Shown here: piece by piece, positions 46,813 through 57,248 of the stretch
How positions within the stretch are numbered: the stretch's first letter is position 1
How the letters are laid out: every line of letters begins with the position of its first letter
Origin: Desulfoferula mesophila
GTDB taxonomy: Bacteria > Desulfobacterota > Desulfarculia > Desulfarculales > Desulfarculaceae
Direction: 5' to 3'
Length of the DNA: 64,000 nucleotides
NCBI RefSeq assembly: GCF_037076455.1
Contig: NZ_AP028679.1
Coordinates: 635,501-699,500 of the forward strand
Program-made: the position numbers and the translations under genes
The notes under the pieces: generated by a model
Database searches by the model: none
What the model was told of the DNA's origin: nothing
The model's input: only the letters and a program-made list of their open reading frames with translations

Positions 46813-47724
46813 ATGGCGGCGGCAGCCACGGTCATTATCCCTACCTACGGCAAGGCCCCCTTTCTGCGCCAGGCCCTGGCCAGCGTCCAGAGGCAGACGG
46901 TGCGCGAGTTGGAAATATGTGTGGTCTGCGACGGGGTCTCCAACGAACTGCTGGAGATGCTAGAAAAAATAGCCGCATCCGACTCCAGGGTGATGGTCTG
47001 GGTCAACCCCAAGGCCCCGCGCACCGGCGAGGTCCATCGCCCCGCCGCCATCGCGGCCACCACTGCCCCTGTCATCTGCTACCTGGGCCACGACGACTTG
47101 TGGTTTTCCCACCACGTGTCCACCATGATCCGGCTTTTACAAAACGCCGACTTCGGCCACACCCTGCACTGCGAGGGGGGCTTGGGCCGGGAGCGCTTCG
47201 TGGCCCAGCGCTTTTTGTACGGCGATCTGAGCTCCCGGGAAACCGCGCAGGCCATGCTCGACCCGGCCAGGAATTACAACATCGTGGGCCTCACTTTTGC
47301 CGGGCACACCCGCGAGGCCTATCAGCGCCTGGCCGAGGGCTGGAACACCGCCCCGGAGGGAGTGCCGACGGACCTGCACATGTGGCGCAAGTTTCTGCGG
47401 GCGCCCTGGTGCCGCTGCGTCAGCCACTTAGGGGTCACTGCCCTGCACTTTGCCAAGGCCTATCGCAGCCAACTGTTCTCCGACGAGGCCTTCGCGGCCG
47501 AGCTGGAGCGCTACCTGGCCGTCATGGCCGCTCCGGATTTGCTGCAAGAACTGCACGCCGCCGCGCTGGGCGGGCTTTTCCGCTACCAGCGGGACATGCT
47601 GGGGGAGTGCCGCCCCGGTCTGAGCGGGGAGACCGTGCGCCAACTTATTTTGACCACCCCGTGCAACGACTTCTGGTCCCGATGCTGGAGGCTCCTCAAA
47701 AGACGGCTGAGAATCGGCTTCTGA
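46813..47724 (+). CDS. GT2-like glycosyltransferase
   Basis: 303 residues. A GT-A fold is shown by TVIIPTYGKAPFLRQALASV at 6-25, EICVVCDGVSNE at 34-45 and the metal-binding YLGHDDLW at 90-97. The C-terminal third is helical without membrane segments, so this is a soluble or peripheral enzyme. It lies 18 bases after the radical SAM gene on the same strand with GGAGGGAGG upstream, so the two are co-transcribed. The sugar and acceptor are unknown. Confidence 0.82.
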   Translation: MAAAATVIIPTYGKAPFLRQALASVQRQTVRELEICVVCDGVSNELLEMLEKIAASDSRVMVWVNPKAPRTGEVHRPAAIAATTAPVICYLGHDDLWFSHHVSTMIRLLQNADFGHTLHCEGGLGRERFVAQRFLYGDLSSRETAQAMLDPARNYNIVGLTFAGHTREAYQRLAEGWNTAPEGVPTDLHMWRKFLRAPWCRCVSHLGVTALHFAKAYRSQLFSDEAFAAELERYLAVMAAPDLLQELHAAALGGLFRYQRDMLGECRPGLSGETVRQLILTTPCNDFWSRCWRLLKRRLRIGF

Positions 47725-47743
47725 GCTTTAAACTATACACGTG

Positions 47744-47772
47744 TTGACTATTGACCGGTCCGGCGATATCCT
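47744..47772 (+). promoter_or_regulatory. Sigma-70-type promoter of the imuB-dnaE2 cassette
   Basis: TTGACT (47744-47749), a 17-base spacer and TATCCT (47767-47772). An 8-base palindrome ACACGTGT (47737-47744) abuts the -35 box and could be a repressor site; it does not match a LexA box that I can name. Confidence 0.55.
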
Positions 47773-47824
47773 GGGGGCATAGGTTAAAGCCGATTGCCTG
47801 ACCCCTTGCCGGAGCCCGCCGCCC

Positions 47825-49027
47825 ATGCCCAGCCCCTGGCCCGCCGACCGTCCCCGCGCGGTGATCCACCTCAACGTGGCCGATTTCGCCGTGGCCGTAG
47901 AGCGCCTGGAGGACGCCGCGCTGCGCGACCGGCCGGTGATCGTGGCCCCTTTGGGCGCGGCCCGGGCCCGGGTGTGGGACATGAGCGAGGAGGCCTTCCA
48001 GGCTGGGGTGCGCAAGCACATGCCCCTGGCCCAGGCCGCGCGCCTGTGCCGCGACGCCAAGATCGCCGCCCCCCGCCCCCACCGCTACGAGCGGGCCATG
48101 GCCGCCCTGCTCAAACGGGCCGCGCCCTTTTCGCCCCTGGTGGAGGCCGAGGAGGACAGCGGCCATTTGTTTCTGGACCTCACCGGCACCGGCCGCCTCT
48201 TCGGCCCGCCCCAGGACGTGGCCCGGCGCATCCGGTGCACCGTGCGGGGCGAGCTGGGCCTGGACCCCATCTGGGGCCTGGCCGCCAACAAACTGGTGGC
48301 CAAGGTGGCCACCCGGGTGGTCAAGCCCAAGGGGGAGCACGTGGTGGAGCAGGGGGGCGAGGAGGCCTTTTTGCGGCCCTTGCCACTGTTTCTGCTGCCC
48401 GGCCTGGAGCGCCGGGATCTGATGACCCTGGGCGAGTTCCATCTGCGCCGAGTGCACCAGGCCCTGGCCTGGGGCCCGGAGCATCTGGCGGTGGTGTTCG
48501 GGTCCCGGGCCGGGCAGGTGGGGAGCATCCTGCGCGGCCAAGACGACAGCCCGGTGCTGCCCCTGGGCCAACGGCCGCCGGTGCTCAGGCTGGAGCAGGA
48601 GTTCGGCGAGGACACCAACCAGGTCCGGGCCCTGGAAAAGGCCCTGTGGCGGCTGGCGGAGCGGGCCGGGGCGTCCCTGCGCGGCCAGGGCCGGGTGGCC
48701 CGCCGCCTGGGGCTGAGCCTGGACTATTCCGACGGGGCCCGCGTCTGGCGCCAGCGCTCGCTGCGGGCGGGAACGGCCAACGATTTCGTGCTGTTCGAGG
48801 CGGCTCGCTCCTGCCTGGCCTCGGCCTGGACCCGGCGGGTGCGGGTGCGGCATTTGCGTCTGAGCTTCTCCGGCCTGAGCTTTCCGCCCGCCCAACTGGA
48901 GCTGCCCTGGGGCCAAGAAGAACGTCCTTCCGCCCCGGGCGAGGCCCTCTTGGCCGCCCTGGACGCCATCCGCCGCCGCCACGGGCAGGACAAGATCGAG
49001 CTCGGGCGCGGCCTGGAGACGGCCTGA
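47825..49027 (+). CDS. imuB: ImuB-like Y-family polymerase homologue, catalytically inactive
   Basis: 400 residues with Y-family architecture, but both catalytic motifs are lost. The canonical H-x-D-x-D start reads HLNVADFAVAVE (Asp replaced by Asn17, second Asp by Ala19), and the 'SIDE' motif is EDSGHLFLD (Asp-Glu replaced by Gly113-His114). This is the ImuB pattern: a non-catalytic hub that recruits the real polymerase. A clamp-binding-like QLELPW lies at about 357-362. Its stop overlaps the dnaE2 start by one base (TGATG). Together they form the mutagenic translesion cassette used after DNA damage; no imuA/recA-like partner is next to them. Confidence 0.85.
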   Translation: MPSPWPADRPRAVIHLNVADFAVAVERLEDAALRDRPVIVAPLGAARARVWDMSEEAFQAGVRKHMPLAQAARLCRDAKIAAPRPHRYERAMAALLKRAAPFSPLVEAEEDSGHLFLDLTGTGRLFGPPQDVARRIRCTVRGELGLDPIWGLAANKLVAKVATRVVKPKGEHVVEQGGEEAFLRPLPLFLLPGLERRDLMTLGEFHLRRVHQALAWGPEHLAVVFGSRAGQVGSILRGQDDSPVLPLGQRPPVLRLEQEFGEDTNQVRALEKALWRLAERAGASLRGQGRVARRLGLSLDYSDGARVWRQRSLRAGTANDFVLFEAARSCLASAWTRRVRVRHLRLSFSGLSFPPAQLELPWGQEERPSAPGEALLAALDAIRRRHGQDKIELGRGLETA

Positions 49028-52000
49028 TGGTCCTGCCGCTGGTGCGCTCCCACTATTCGCTGATGCAAGGCACCGTCTCGCCCAAAGAGTTGGCCCGCCG
49101 GGCCAAGGAGCTGGGCCACGCCTGCCTGGCCCTGGCCGACCGGGACAACCTCTACGGCCTGTGGGAGTTCCGCCGGGCTTGCCGGGAGCAGGGCCTGCGC
49201 CCCATCACCGGGGCCGAGGTCACCTCCCCGGAGGGCGCGGGGCGGGCCTGGTGCCTGGCGGAGTCGGCGGCGGGCTTTGTGAGCCTGTGCCGTCTGCTCA
49301 CCCGCCGCCACACCGAGGCGGGCTTCGACCTGGGCCGGGCGGTGGCCGAGGAGGCCCAAGGCCTGGCGGTGCTCACCGACGATGCGCGCCTGCTCGAGGT
49401 CTGGCGCGGCCAGGGGGTGCCCGCGCTGGCGGCCCTGCCCCGCAAACCCACCGGGGCCGGCCTGGCTCTCAGGCGCGCGGCCCGCCGCCTGGGCGCGCCC
49501 CTGGTGGCCCTGGCCGACGCCTGCCTGCTGGAGCCCGGCGACCGGGCGCGCCACCGGCTGCTCCGGGCCATCGCCCTGAACACCAGCCTGGAGCGCCTGG
49601 GCCCGGCCGATACCCCGCCGCCCGAGGCCCTCCTGGCCGGGCCGGAGGACTACGCCCGCCGCTTCGCGCCCCTGCCCGAGGCGCTGCACGGAGCCGCCGC
49701 CCTGGCCGAGCGTCTGAGCTTCGTGCCCGCGCCGGGCATCACCATGCCCCCCTGGCACGATGCCCAGGGGCGCAGCGCGGATGAAGCGCTGCGGCAGCGG
49801 GCCTACGCCGGGGCGGCGGGGCGCTACGGCTCGCCCCTGCCCGGCGAGGTCATTGCCCGCCTGGAGCGCGAGCTGGCCATCATCGCGGGCAAGGGCTTCT
49901 CCTCCTACTTCCTGGTGGTGGAGGACATAGTCAAGCGCAGCCCGCGCATCTGCGGCCGGGGCTCGGGCGCGGCGTCGCTGGTGGCCTATTCCCTGGGCAT
50001 CACCAACGTCTGCCCCATCAAGTTCAACCTCTACTTCGAGCGCTTCATCAACCCCCAGCGGGTGGACCCGCCGGACATCGACGTGGACTTCGCCTGGGAT
50101 GAGCGCGACGGGGTGATCGAGTCGGTGCTACGGCAATACGCGGGCCGCGCGGCCATGGTGGCCACCCACATTTTTTTCCAGGGCCGCATGGCCATCCGCG
50201 AGGTGGCCAAGGTCTACGGCCTGCCCGCGCAGGAGATCAAGCGGGTGACGCGCCATCTGCCCTGGCTGCGGGGGCCGGTGGAAGGCCACACCGGCTTCTA
50301 CCCCAAGCGCCAGGCCCTGCCGCCCGGAGCCAAGGCCGAGCTGGCCGCCCCCTGGCCCTCGGTGCTGGCCCAAGCTCAGGCCGTCGTGGGCATCCCCCGC
50401 CACATCAGCGTGCACGTGGGCGGAGTGGTCATTACCCCCGGCCCCATCAATGAGCACGCTCCCCTGGAGATAGCGCCCAAGGGGGTGCCCATCATCCAAT
50501 GGGAAAAGGAGGGAGCCGAGGAGGCGGGGCTGGTCAAGATCGACCTGTTGGGCAACCGCTCCCTGGCGGTGATCCGCGACGCGGTGGCTGATCTACGGGG
50601 CAATGGCCACGCCTTTGATGAGGCCGCCTGGCAGCCCGAGGACGACCCGGCCACCCAGGGCCTGGTGTCGCGGGGCCTAACCATGGGCTGCTTTTACATC
50701 GAGAGCCCGGCCACCCGCCTGTTGCAGGCCAAGGCGGGCCGGGGCGACTACGAGCACCTGGTGATCCACTCCAGCATCATTCGCCCGGCGGCCAACGACT
50801 ACATCCAGGAGTATCTGCACCGCCTGCACGGCGCGCCCTGGGAGCACATCCATCCCCTGCTGGCCCCCATCCTGGGCGAGACCTACGGCATCATGGTCTA
50901 CCAGGAGCAGGTGTCCCAGGCGGCCGGAGCCCTGGCCGGTTTCAGCCACGCCGAAGGCGACCGCTTGCGCAAGGTGATGACCTGGAAGGACAAGGGCCGG
51001 GCGCTGGGCGACTACCGGGAGAAGTTCGTGGCCGGGGCCTTGGCTCGGGGGGTGAGCCCCGCGTGCATCGCCGAGGTGTGGGAGATGATGATGAGCTTCG
51101 CGGGCTACAGCTTTTGCAAGCCCCACAGCGCCAGCTATGCGCGGGTGTCCTTTCAGGCGGCTTATCTCAAGGCCCACTATCCGGCCGAGTTCATGGCCGC
51201 GGTGATCTCCAACCAGGGCGGCTTCTACTCCGCCTTTGCCTATGTCTCCGAGGCGCGGCGGCTGGGGATCACGGTGCGGCCGCCCTGCGTGAATCGCAGC
51301 CGGGTGGCCTGGAGCGGCCGGGGGCGCCAGGTGCGGGTGGGGCTCATGGCCGTCAAGGGCCTGGGCCGCGAGACCATGGAGCGCGTCGTGGCCCGGCGGG
51401 AGGGCGATCCCTACAGGAATTTCGACGACTTCCTGCGCCGGGTCCGGCCCGCCGAGGACGAGGCCCGTTCCCTGATCCAGGCCGGGGCCTTGGCGGGGCT
51501 GCATCCGGGGAGCGACCCGGCCGAGCTGCTCTGGCGCCTGGCCCGGGGACGCCGTCTGCGCGAGGCGGCGGCCCGGGAGCCGGATCTGTTCAGCGCCCCG
51601 CCCCCGGCCGAGGCCCCGCCCCTGCCGCCGGGCGACGAGCTGGAGCGCCTGCGCCGCCAGTACGCGGTGCTGGGTTTTTTGCCCGAGCACCACCCCATGG
51701 TGCTCTTTGCCGGGGCCCTCCAAGGCCGGGGCGTCATCAAGGCCCGCGACCTGGAGCGCCACGTGGGCCGCCGGGTGCGCCTGGCCGGGTGGCTCCTCAC
51801 CGGCAAGACGGTGTGGACCAAGAGCGATCAGCCCATGCAGTTCCTCACCTTCGAGGACGACACCGGCCTGGTGGAGACCAGCTTCTTCCCGGCCGCCTAC
51901 CGCCGCTTCGCCATGGGCCTGGATTGGTTGCGGCCCTATCTGCTGGAGGGAAGGGTGGAGGAGAACTTCGGGGCCTGCACCCTGAGCGTGGAGCGGGTGT

Positions 52001-52062
52001 TGGGCCGGATTCAGAGCGCCTCCGCGCCACCGGATCGAGGAGCCCGCAAGAAGCATGCTTAG
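49027..52062 (+). CDS. dnaE2: Error-prone DNA polymerase III alpha (DnaE2/ImuC)
   Basis: 1011 residues, close to the usual length of DnaE2. An N-terminal PHP domain (SHYSLMQGTVSPKELARRAK, LALADRDNLYGLWEF), the polymerase palm with the catalytic PDIDVDFAWDERDG at about 348, the fingers/thumb region (GVVITPGPINEHAPLEIAPK, KIDLLGNRSLAVI, HKDKGRA-type loop), an HhH/duplex-binding part and a C-terminal OB fold (VRLAGWLLTGKTVWTKSDQ at about 915). DnaE2 extends from damaged sites with low fidelity and acts with ImuB. The start is the ATG at 49027, overlapping the imuB stop. The longer frame back to 47794 is a run-through in another frame of imuB. Confidence 0.93.
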   Translation: MVLPLVRSHYSLMQGTVSPKELARRAKELGHACLALADRDNLYGLWEFRRACREQGLRPITGAEVTSPEGAGRAWCLAESAAGFVSLCRLLTRRHTEAGFDLGRAVAEEAQGLAVLTDDARLLEVWRGQGVPALAALPRKPTGAGLALRRAARRLGAPLVALADACLLEPGDRARHRLLRAIALNTSLERLGPADTPPPEALLAGPEDYARRFAPLPEALHGAAALAERLSFVPAPGITMPPWHDAQGRSADEALRQRAYAGAAGRYGSPLPGEVIARLERELAIIAGKGFSSYFLVVEDIVKRSPRICGRGSGAASLVAYSLGITNVCPIKFNLYFERFINPQRVDPPDIDVDFAWDERDGVIESVLRQYAGRAAMVATHIFFQGRMAIREVAKVYGLPAQEIKRVTRHLPWLRGPVEGHTGFYPKRQALPPGAKAELAAPWPSVLAQAQAVVGIPRHISVHVGGVVITPGPINEHAPLEIAPKGVPIIQWEKEGAEEAGLVKIDLLGNRSLAVIRDAVADLRGNGHAFDEAAWQPEDDPATQGLVSRGLTMGCFYIESPATRLLQAKAGRGDYEHLVIHSSIIRPAANDYIQEYLHRLHGAPWEHIHPLLAPILGETYGIMVYQEQVSQAAGALAGFSHAEGDRLRKVMTWKDKGRALGDYREKFVAGALARGVSPACIAEVWEMMMSFAGYSFCKPHSASYARVSFQAAYLKAHYPAEFMAAVISNQGGFYSAFAYVSEARRLGITVRPPCVNRSRVAWSGRGRQVRVGLMAVKGLGRETMERVVARREGDPYRNFDDFLRRVRPAEDEARSLIQAGALAGLHPGSDPAELLWRLARGRRLREAAAREPDLFSAPPPAEAPPLPPGDELERLRRQYAVLGFLPEHHPMVLFAGALQGRGVIKARDLERHVGRRVRLAGWLLTGKTVWTKSDQPMQFLTFEDDTGLVETSFFPAAYRRFAMGLDWLRPYLLEGRVEENFGACTLSVERVLGRIQSASAPPDRGARKKHA

Positions 52063-52109
52063 TAACATGGCGTATTTAATTATCATTCACGAAATATTCA
52101 ATCTGTAAC

Positions 52110-52138
52110 TTGACATACATTCATGTATGTATAACTTT
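52110..52138 (+). promoter_or_regulatory. Promoter and AcrR-like operator of the TetR-RND operon
   Basis: A -35 TTGACA (52110-52115) is overlapped by a perfect dyad, ACATACAT-TC-ATGTATGT (52113-52130), followed by an A+T-rich -10 region (TAACTT or AACTTT at 52132-52138). The dyad closely resembles the operator of E. coli AcrR. It is 45 bases upstream of the TetR start, so the repressor should control itself and the pump. Confidence 0.78.
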
Positions 52139-52174
52139 ATGGCCAGGCTGGAACCAGAGCGAAAGGAGCCGCCC

Positions 52175-52786
52175 ATGGCCCGCCGGACCAATGAACAGGC
52201 CCAGCAGACCCGGGAAAACATCTTGAGAGGCGCCTTGGATGTGTTCAGTGAAAAGGGCTTTTCCCGCTCTACCCTGAGCGACATAGCCAAACGCATCGGC
52301 ATGACCCGGGGGGCGGTGTATTGGCACTTCAAGGACAAGCAAGAGCTTTTGGTGGAGTTGATCGAGGCCATGCACCTGTGGGAGTACGAGTTGCTCTACC
52401 AGAGGGTGCCCACGGTGGATACCCTGGAGGATTTGGAGCGGCAGTTCCAGGCCCGCGTCGATTTCCTGGACAGCGATCCCAAGTTCAGGCAGTTCATCCG
52501 GTTCATGTCCATGCAGGTGGAATGGGCCACGGAAAAGCGCATCTTCGACCATCTGCGCGACGGCAATTTACGCAACACTCCCTTCAGGGATTTCGAAAGG
52601 GTGCTGACCCAGGAGCAACAGCGGGGCCGGGTTCGCCCGGAGGTGGACGTGGCGGAGATCTGCGACATCCTGGTGGGACTGTTCACCGGCATGGTGCGCC
52701 TGTACCTGAGCGGCATGTCCAAAAGGCCACTCGAGTGCAGCATGAAGACGGCAGTGCGGGGTGTGCTGGACAGCATCCGCGCCTGA
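52175..52786 (+). CDS. TetR/AcrR-family repressor of the RND pump
   Basis: 203 residues. The N-terminal helix-turn-helix reads ILRGALDVFSEKGFSRSTL, then IAKRIGMTRGAVYWHFKDKQ, almost the AcrR/TtgR consensus; the C-terminal helical domain (from about 80) would bind pump substrates. It lies directly upstream of, and on the same strand as, the three pump genes, and an AcrR-like palindrome sits in its own promoter. Ligand binding is expected to release the operator and raise pump expression. The ATG at 52175 with AAAGGAG upstream is preferred to the longer frame. Confidence 0.9.
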   Translation: MARRTNEQAQQTRENILRGALDVFSEKGFSRSTLSDIAKRIGMTRGAVYWHFKDKQELLVELIEAMHLWEYELLYQRVPTVDTLEDLERQFQARVDFLDSDPKFRQFIRFMSMQVEWATEKRIFDHLRDGNLRNTPFRDFERVLTQEQQRGRVRPEVDVAEICDILVGLFTGMVRLYLSGMSKRPLECSMKTAVRGVLDSIRA

Positions 52787-52842
52787 AACTTTTGCCGGGG
52801 GAGGGATGAAGCCTCCCCGGAGGAACCAAGGAGATTTTTACG

Positions 52843-54099
52843 GTGCGCGTTTATAAACCCATCGTCCTAGGTGTTTTGGTGTTGGCCCTGGTGGGCGCCG
52901 GTTGGCTGGCCCGCGGCCTTTTCTCCGGCGGACAGCCGGGCGCCGGCAAAAGCATGGCCGCCATGGCCGGGCTGGGCGGCCCTCCCAGCGTGATGGTCGC
53001 CACGGTGGAAGACTCGGCTCTCCAGCCGCCCAAGAGGTACGTGGGGCACGTGGAGGCCATCCAGGACGCCGAGATCTTCGCCCAGGTGGCCGGCACCATC
53101 AAGCAGGTGCACTTCAAGGAAGGCGCCATGGTCAACCAGGGCGACCTGCTCTACACCATCGACCCGGACCGCTATGAGGCCAAGGTGGAGCTCAACCAGG
53201 CCACCTTGGCTCAGGCCAAGGCCAGCTTGGTAGCCTCCCAGGCCAACCTGGAATCGGTGCAGGCCCAGCTGGGCTACTCCGACAGCTACCTCAAGCGCCT
53301 CAAGAGCGCGGGCGCCCGCAGCGTGGTGCAGGCGGACGTGGACAAGGCCCTGAGCGCGGTGCGCCAATACACGGCGGCCAAGCAGGAGGCCAAGGCCAAG
53401 GTGGAGCAGCTCAAAAGCTTTATCAAGCAATCGGAGGCCAACCTGCAGCTGGCGCGGATCGACCTGGGCTACACCCAGGTGCGCTCGCCCATCGCCGGGC
53501 GCATCGGCAAGGCCGAGGTCACCGCCGGCGACTACGTGAGCCCCGGCAACGTGATGCTGGCCCGGGTGGTGCAGGTGGACCCGGTGCGGGTGCGCTTTTC
53601 CATGAGCGACCGCGACTACCTGGACCTGCTCAAGATAAGCAAGCGCGACGGCCTGGCGGCCATCCAGGCCAAGCTGCAACTGGCCAACGGAGACTCCTTC
53701 CAAGGCGACGGCGCCCTGGATTTCGTGGGCAACCGCATGAATCTAAGCACCGGCACCATCGTCTTGCGCCTGCGTTATGCCAACGCCGGCGGCGAGCTGG
53801 TGCCCAACAGCTACGTCAAGGTGTTCGTACAGACCCCGGACACCCGCCGCGGCCTGACCCTGCCCCAGGAGGCGGTGATGACCGACCAAAAGGGTGAGTA
53901 CGTGTATGTGATCGCCAAGGGCGACGTGGCCCAGAAGCGCTATGTGACCCTGGGCGACAGCGTCGAGGGCAAGCGCATCGTCACCTCGGGGGTGTCCCAG
54001 GGCGAGAAGGTGGTGGTCCAGGGCCTGCAAAAGGTGCGGCCCGGTCAACCGGTTAAGGTGGCCGACACCTCCGCCGCCGGGGAGGGCCGCCGGTCATGA
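52843..54099 (+). CDS. RND periplasmic adaptor (AcrA/MexA-like membrane-fusion protein)
   Basis: 418 residues. An N-terminal hydrophobic anchor (about 7-25) is followed by the lipoyl domain ([20 protein letters not shown]), an alpha-helical hairpin (about 105-190), the second lipoyl half ([20 protein letters not shown]) and the beta-barrel and membrane-proximal domains. It has no lipobox, so it is held by an uncleaved anchor. The start is a GTG at 52843 with AAGGAG upstream. It overlaps the pump gene by ATGA (54096-54099). Confidence 0.92.
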   Translation: MRVYKPIVLGVLVLALVGAGWLARGLFSGGQPGAGKSMAAMAGLGGPPSVMVATVEDSALQPPKRYVGHVEAIQDAEIFAQVAGTIKQVHFKEGAMVNQGDLLYTIDPDRYEAKVELNQATLAQAKASLVASQANLESVQAQLGYSDSYLKRLKSAGARSVVQADVDKALSAVRQYTAAKQEAKAKVEQLKSFIKQSEANLQLARIDLGYTQVRSPIAGRIGKAEVTAGDYVSPGNVMLARVVQVDPVRVRFSMSDRDYLDLLKISKRDGLAAIQAKLQLANGDSFQGDGALDFVGNRMNLSTGTIVLRLRYANAGGELVPNSYVKVFVQTPDTRRGLTLPQEAVMTDQKGEYVYVIAKGDVAQKRYVTLGDSVEGKRIVTSGVSQGEKVVVQGLQKVRPGQPVKVADTSAAGEGRRS

Positions 54100-57000
54100 T
54101 CTCGCGCCTATTCATAGAGCGGCCCCGCTTCGCCATGGTCATCGCCATCGTGCTGACCCTGGCCGGAGCGCTGGCCCTTAGCTCGCTGCCCATCGAGCAG
54201 TATCCCCAGGTCACCCCTCCCACGGTGGTGGTGGAAGCCATGTATCCCGGAGCCAGCGCCGAGGTGCTGGCCAAGACCGTGGCCACGCCCATCGAGCAGG
54301 CAATCAACGGCGTGGACAACATGATCTACATGGAGTCCAAGAGCGACAACCAGGGCTACTACCAGCTCACGGTCAGCTTCGAGGTGGGCACCAACCTGGA
54401 CATCGCCCTGGTCAAGGTGCAGAACCGCCTGCAACAGGCCATGTCCAAGCTGCCCAGCGAGGTGACCCAGATGGGGCTCACCGTGGAGACCCGCTCCTCC
54501 AGCGTGCTGGGCTTCATGGCGGTTTATTCCCCGGACAACTCGCGCAGCGATCTGTTCTTGAGCAACTTCGTGCACGAGCGCCTCAAGGACGCCCTCAAGC
54601 GGGTGCCCGGCGTGGGCGGGGTCACCATCCTGGGCGGCCAGTACAGCATGCGGGTGTGGCTCAACGCCGACCGTCTGCAGGCGCTGGGGCTCAGCAGCCA
54701 GGACGTGGTGAACGCCATCTCCACCCAGAACCTCCAGGCCTCCATCGGCTCGGTAGGTTCCTCCCCCGGTGGCAAGGACATCAAGCTGGTCTACACCCTG
54801 CAGGCCCAGGGGCGCCTCAACAACCCCACGGACTTCGCCGACATCGTCATCCGCTCCGATCCCCGGGGCGGCCAGGTGCGCCTGAAGGACGTGGCCCGGG
54901 TGGAACTGGGCCGCGACACCTACGCCTACAGCACCACCTACGACGGTCGACCCTCCGTGGCCTTGATGCTGGCCCAGACCCCCGGATCCAACTCCCTGGC
55001 CACCATGAAGGCGGTGCGCGCCGAGCTTGACAGGTTGCAACAGACCTGGCCCTCCGGGGTGACCTATTCCATGGCCTACGACGCCACCCTGACCATCACC
55101 GCCTCGGTGCACGAAAATCTCCTCACCCTGCTGCTCACCTTCGGCCTGGTGGTTTTGGTATGCTACGTCTTTTTGCAAGACTGGCGGGCCACCCTCATCC
55201 CGGTGGTGGCCATCCCGGTCTCGCTGCTGGCCACCTTCGCGGTGCTCATGGCCCTGGGCTACACCATCAACCTGCTGACCTTGTTCGCCCTGGTTTTGGC
55301 CATCGGCCTGGTGGTGGACGACGCCATCGTCGTGGTGGAGCGCGTCTACCACCTGATGGAGAACGAGGGGCTGGGGCCCAAGGACGCGGCCATCAAGGCC
55401 ATGCAAGAGGTCAGCGTGGCCATCATCGCCATCTCCCTGGTGCTTCTGGCCATCTTCGTGCCCGTGGGCTTCGTGGCCGGCCTCACCGGCCAGATCTACC
55501 GCCAGTTCGCGGTGACCATCAGCACGGCGGTGCTGTTCTCCACCATCGTGGCCCTGACCCTGAGCCCGGCCCTGTGCGCCACCTTGTTGCGCACGCAACG
55601 CGGCCCCACCCGGGGCCCCCTGGCCTGGTTCAACCGCGGCCTGGACAAGGGCCGCGACCGCTACGCGGTGTGGTCCATGTGGCTGGCCAAGCGCCTGGCC
55701 CTGCCGGTGGTCATCCTTTTGGCCTTGGCCGGGATCAGCGGACTGTTCTTCTACACCACCCAGACCTCGCTGATCCCCCCCGAGGATCAGGGGGCCATCT
55801 TCACCGACGTGCAGCTGCCCGAGGGGGCCTCCCTGGCCCGCACCGAAGCCGTGATGAAGCGGATATCCGACTACTCCCGCAAGCTCAAGGGGGTGGAATC
55901 GGTGATGGACGTGGCCGGCTACAGCCTCATCGGCGGCAGCGGCGAGAACATGGGCTTCATGGTCACCCACCTGGTGGACTGGAGCGAGCGCAAGAGCGCC
56001 GAGATGCAAATCGGCGCTTTTGTCCGCAAGCTGCAAGCCAACGCCGCCCAGATAAAAGAGGCCCGCACCAACATCTTCACCCCGCCGCCCATCATGGGGC
56101 TGGGGCTGAGCAACGGGCTGGACCTGCGCCTGCAGAGCATCAACGACAACGATCCCCAGCAGCTGGCCCAGGTGTTGGGCGGCTTCCTCATGCGCCTGAA
56201 CACTTCGCCGGAGATCATGGTGGCCTTTTCCACCTATTCGGCCGACACTCCCCACCTGCACCTGGAGGTGGACCGGGCCAAAGCCGAATCGCTGGGCGTA
56301 TCGATCAAGAGCCTTTTCGCCACCTTGCAAAACTATCTGGGCTCGCGCTACGTCAACGACATCAACATCGGCAACCAGGTGAACAAGGTCATGGTCCAGG
56401 CCGACTGGCCCTTCCGCAAGAGCCTGGAGGACATCGGCGACCTCAGCGTGAAAAACAGCGCCGGCGAGATGGTGCCGGTGTCCAGCCTGGTCAAGGTACG
56501 GCCCACGGCCGCGCCCCGGATGCTGTTGCGCTTCAACCAGTTCCCCAGCGCCGCCATCACCGCCCTGACCCCGCCGGGGGTCAGCACCGGCGCGGCCATC
56601 GCGGCGGTGGAGCGCCTGGCCAAAGAGAGCCTGCCCAAGGGCTACACCATCGACTGGTCGGGCATGAGCTATCAGGAGCGCAAGGTCCAAAACCAGGGCC
56701 TGTTGCTCATGCTCATGTCCCTGGTCTTCGGCTACCTGTTGTTGGTGGCCCAGTATGAAAGCTGGACCATCCCGGTGCCGGTGATGCTCTCCATCACCGT
56801 GGCCGTGGCTGGGGCCCTGGCCGGCATCAAGCTCATGGGCTTGTCGCTGAGCATCTACGCCCAACTGGGCCTCATCCTGCTGGTGGGCCTGGCCAGCAAG
56901 AACGCCATCCTTATCGTGGAGTTCTGCAAGACCCAACGCGAAAAGGGCCACAGCATCCTGGAGGCGGCCCAGATCGGCATCAGCGAACGGTTCCGGGCGG

Positions 57001-57248
57001 TGCTCATGACCGCCTTCACCTTCATCCTGGGCACCCTGCCCATGATCTTCGCCACCGGCGCGGGAGCCAACAGCCGCCAGGCCATCGGCCTCACGGTGTG
57101 CGCGGGCATGGTGGCGGCCACGGTGATGGGCATTCTCATCGTGCCGGCGCTCTACGTCCTGTTCCAGAGCCTGCGCGAATACTTGAAAAGCGCTTTGTCC
57201 CGCGGCCGCGACGCCGCATCGGAAAAGGCCGCCAAGGGGGGCCTGTGA
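54096..57248 (+). CDS. RND multidrug efflux pump (AcrB/MexB-like, HAE1)
   Basis: 1050 residues, the standard length of hydrophobe/amphiphile efflux (HAE1) pumps. It begins [20 protein letters not shown], has two large periplasmic loops and 12 helices; the proton-relay Asp pair in helix 4 is seen in [12 protein letters not shown] at about 404-415, and helix 10-11 has [13 protein letters not shown]. It exports hydrophobic compounds from the periplasm or inner membrane in exchange for protons, as a trimer. The gene overlaps both the adaptor and the outer-membrane channel gene. Confidence 0.95.
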   Translation: MISRLFIERPRFAMVIAIVLTLAGALALSSLPIEQYPQVTPPTVVVEAMYPGASAEVLAKTVATPIEQAINGVDNMIYMESKSDNQGYYQLTVSFEVGTNLDIALVKVQNRLQQAMSKLPSEVTQMGLTVETRSSSVLGFMAVYSPDNSRSDLFLSNFVHERLKDALKRVPGVGGVTILGGQYSMRVWLNADRLQALGLSSQDVVNAISTQNLQASIGSVGSSPGGKDIKLVYTLQAQGRLNNPTDFADIVIRSDPRGGQVRLKDVARVELGRDTYAYSTTYDGRPSVALMLAQTPGSNSLATMKAVRAELDRLQQTWPSGVTYSMAYDATLTITASVHENLLTLLLTFGLVVLVCYVFLQDWRATLIPVVAIPVSLLATFAVLMALGYTINLLTLFALVLAIGLVVDDAIVVVERVYHLMENEGLGPKDAAIKAMQEVSVAIIAISLVLLAIFVPVGFVAGLTGQIYRQFAVTISTAVLFSTIVALTLSPALCATLLRTQRGPTRGPLAWFNRGLDKGRDRYAVWSMWLAKRLALPVVILLALAGISGLFFYTTQTSLIPPEDQGAIFTDVQLPEGASLARTEAVMKRISDYSRKLKGVESVMDVAGYSLIGGSGENMGFMVTHLVDWSERKSAEMQIGAFVRKLQANAAQIKEARTNIFTPPPIMGLGLSNGLDLRLQSINDNDPQQLAQVLGGFLMRLNTSPEIMVAFSTYSADTPHLHLEVDRAKAESLGVSIKSLFATLQNYLGSRYVNDINIGNQVNKVMVQADWPFRKSLEDIGDLSVKNSAGEMVPVSSLVKVRPTAAPRMLLRFNQFPSAAITALTPPGVSTGAAIAAVERLAKESLPKGYTIDWSGMSYQERKVQNQGLLLMLMSLVFGYLLLVAQYESWTIPVPVMLSITVAVAGALAGIKLMGLSLSIYAQLGLILLVGLASKNAILIVEFCKTQREKGHSILEAAQIGISERFRAVLMTAFTFILGTLPMIFATGAGANSRQAIGLTVCAGMVAATVMGILIVPALYVLFQSLREYLKSALSRGRDAASEKAAKGGL

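Noticed and set aside
47794-49026. Very long frame that would extend DnaE2 by over 400 residues
   Set aside because: It is a +1-shifted run-through of imuB caused by high GC; DnaE2 proper begins with its PHP domain at 49027.
54108-56951. Minus-strand open frame of over 900 codons inside the RND pump gene
   Set aside because: A GC-driven shadow frame; composition (His/Gly/Gln-rich) is not protein-like and the plus strand encodes a clear pump.
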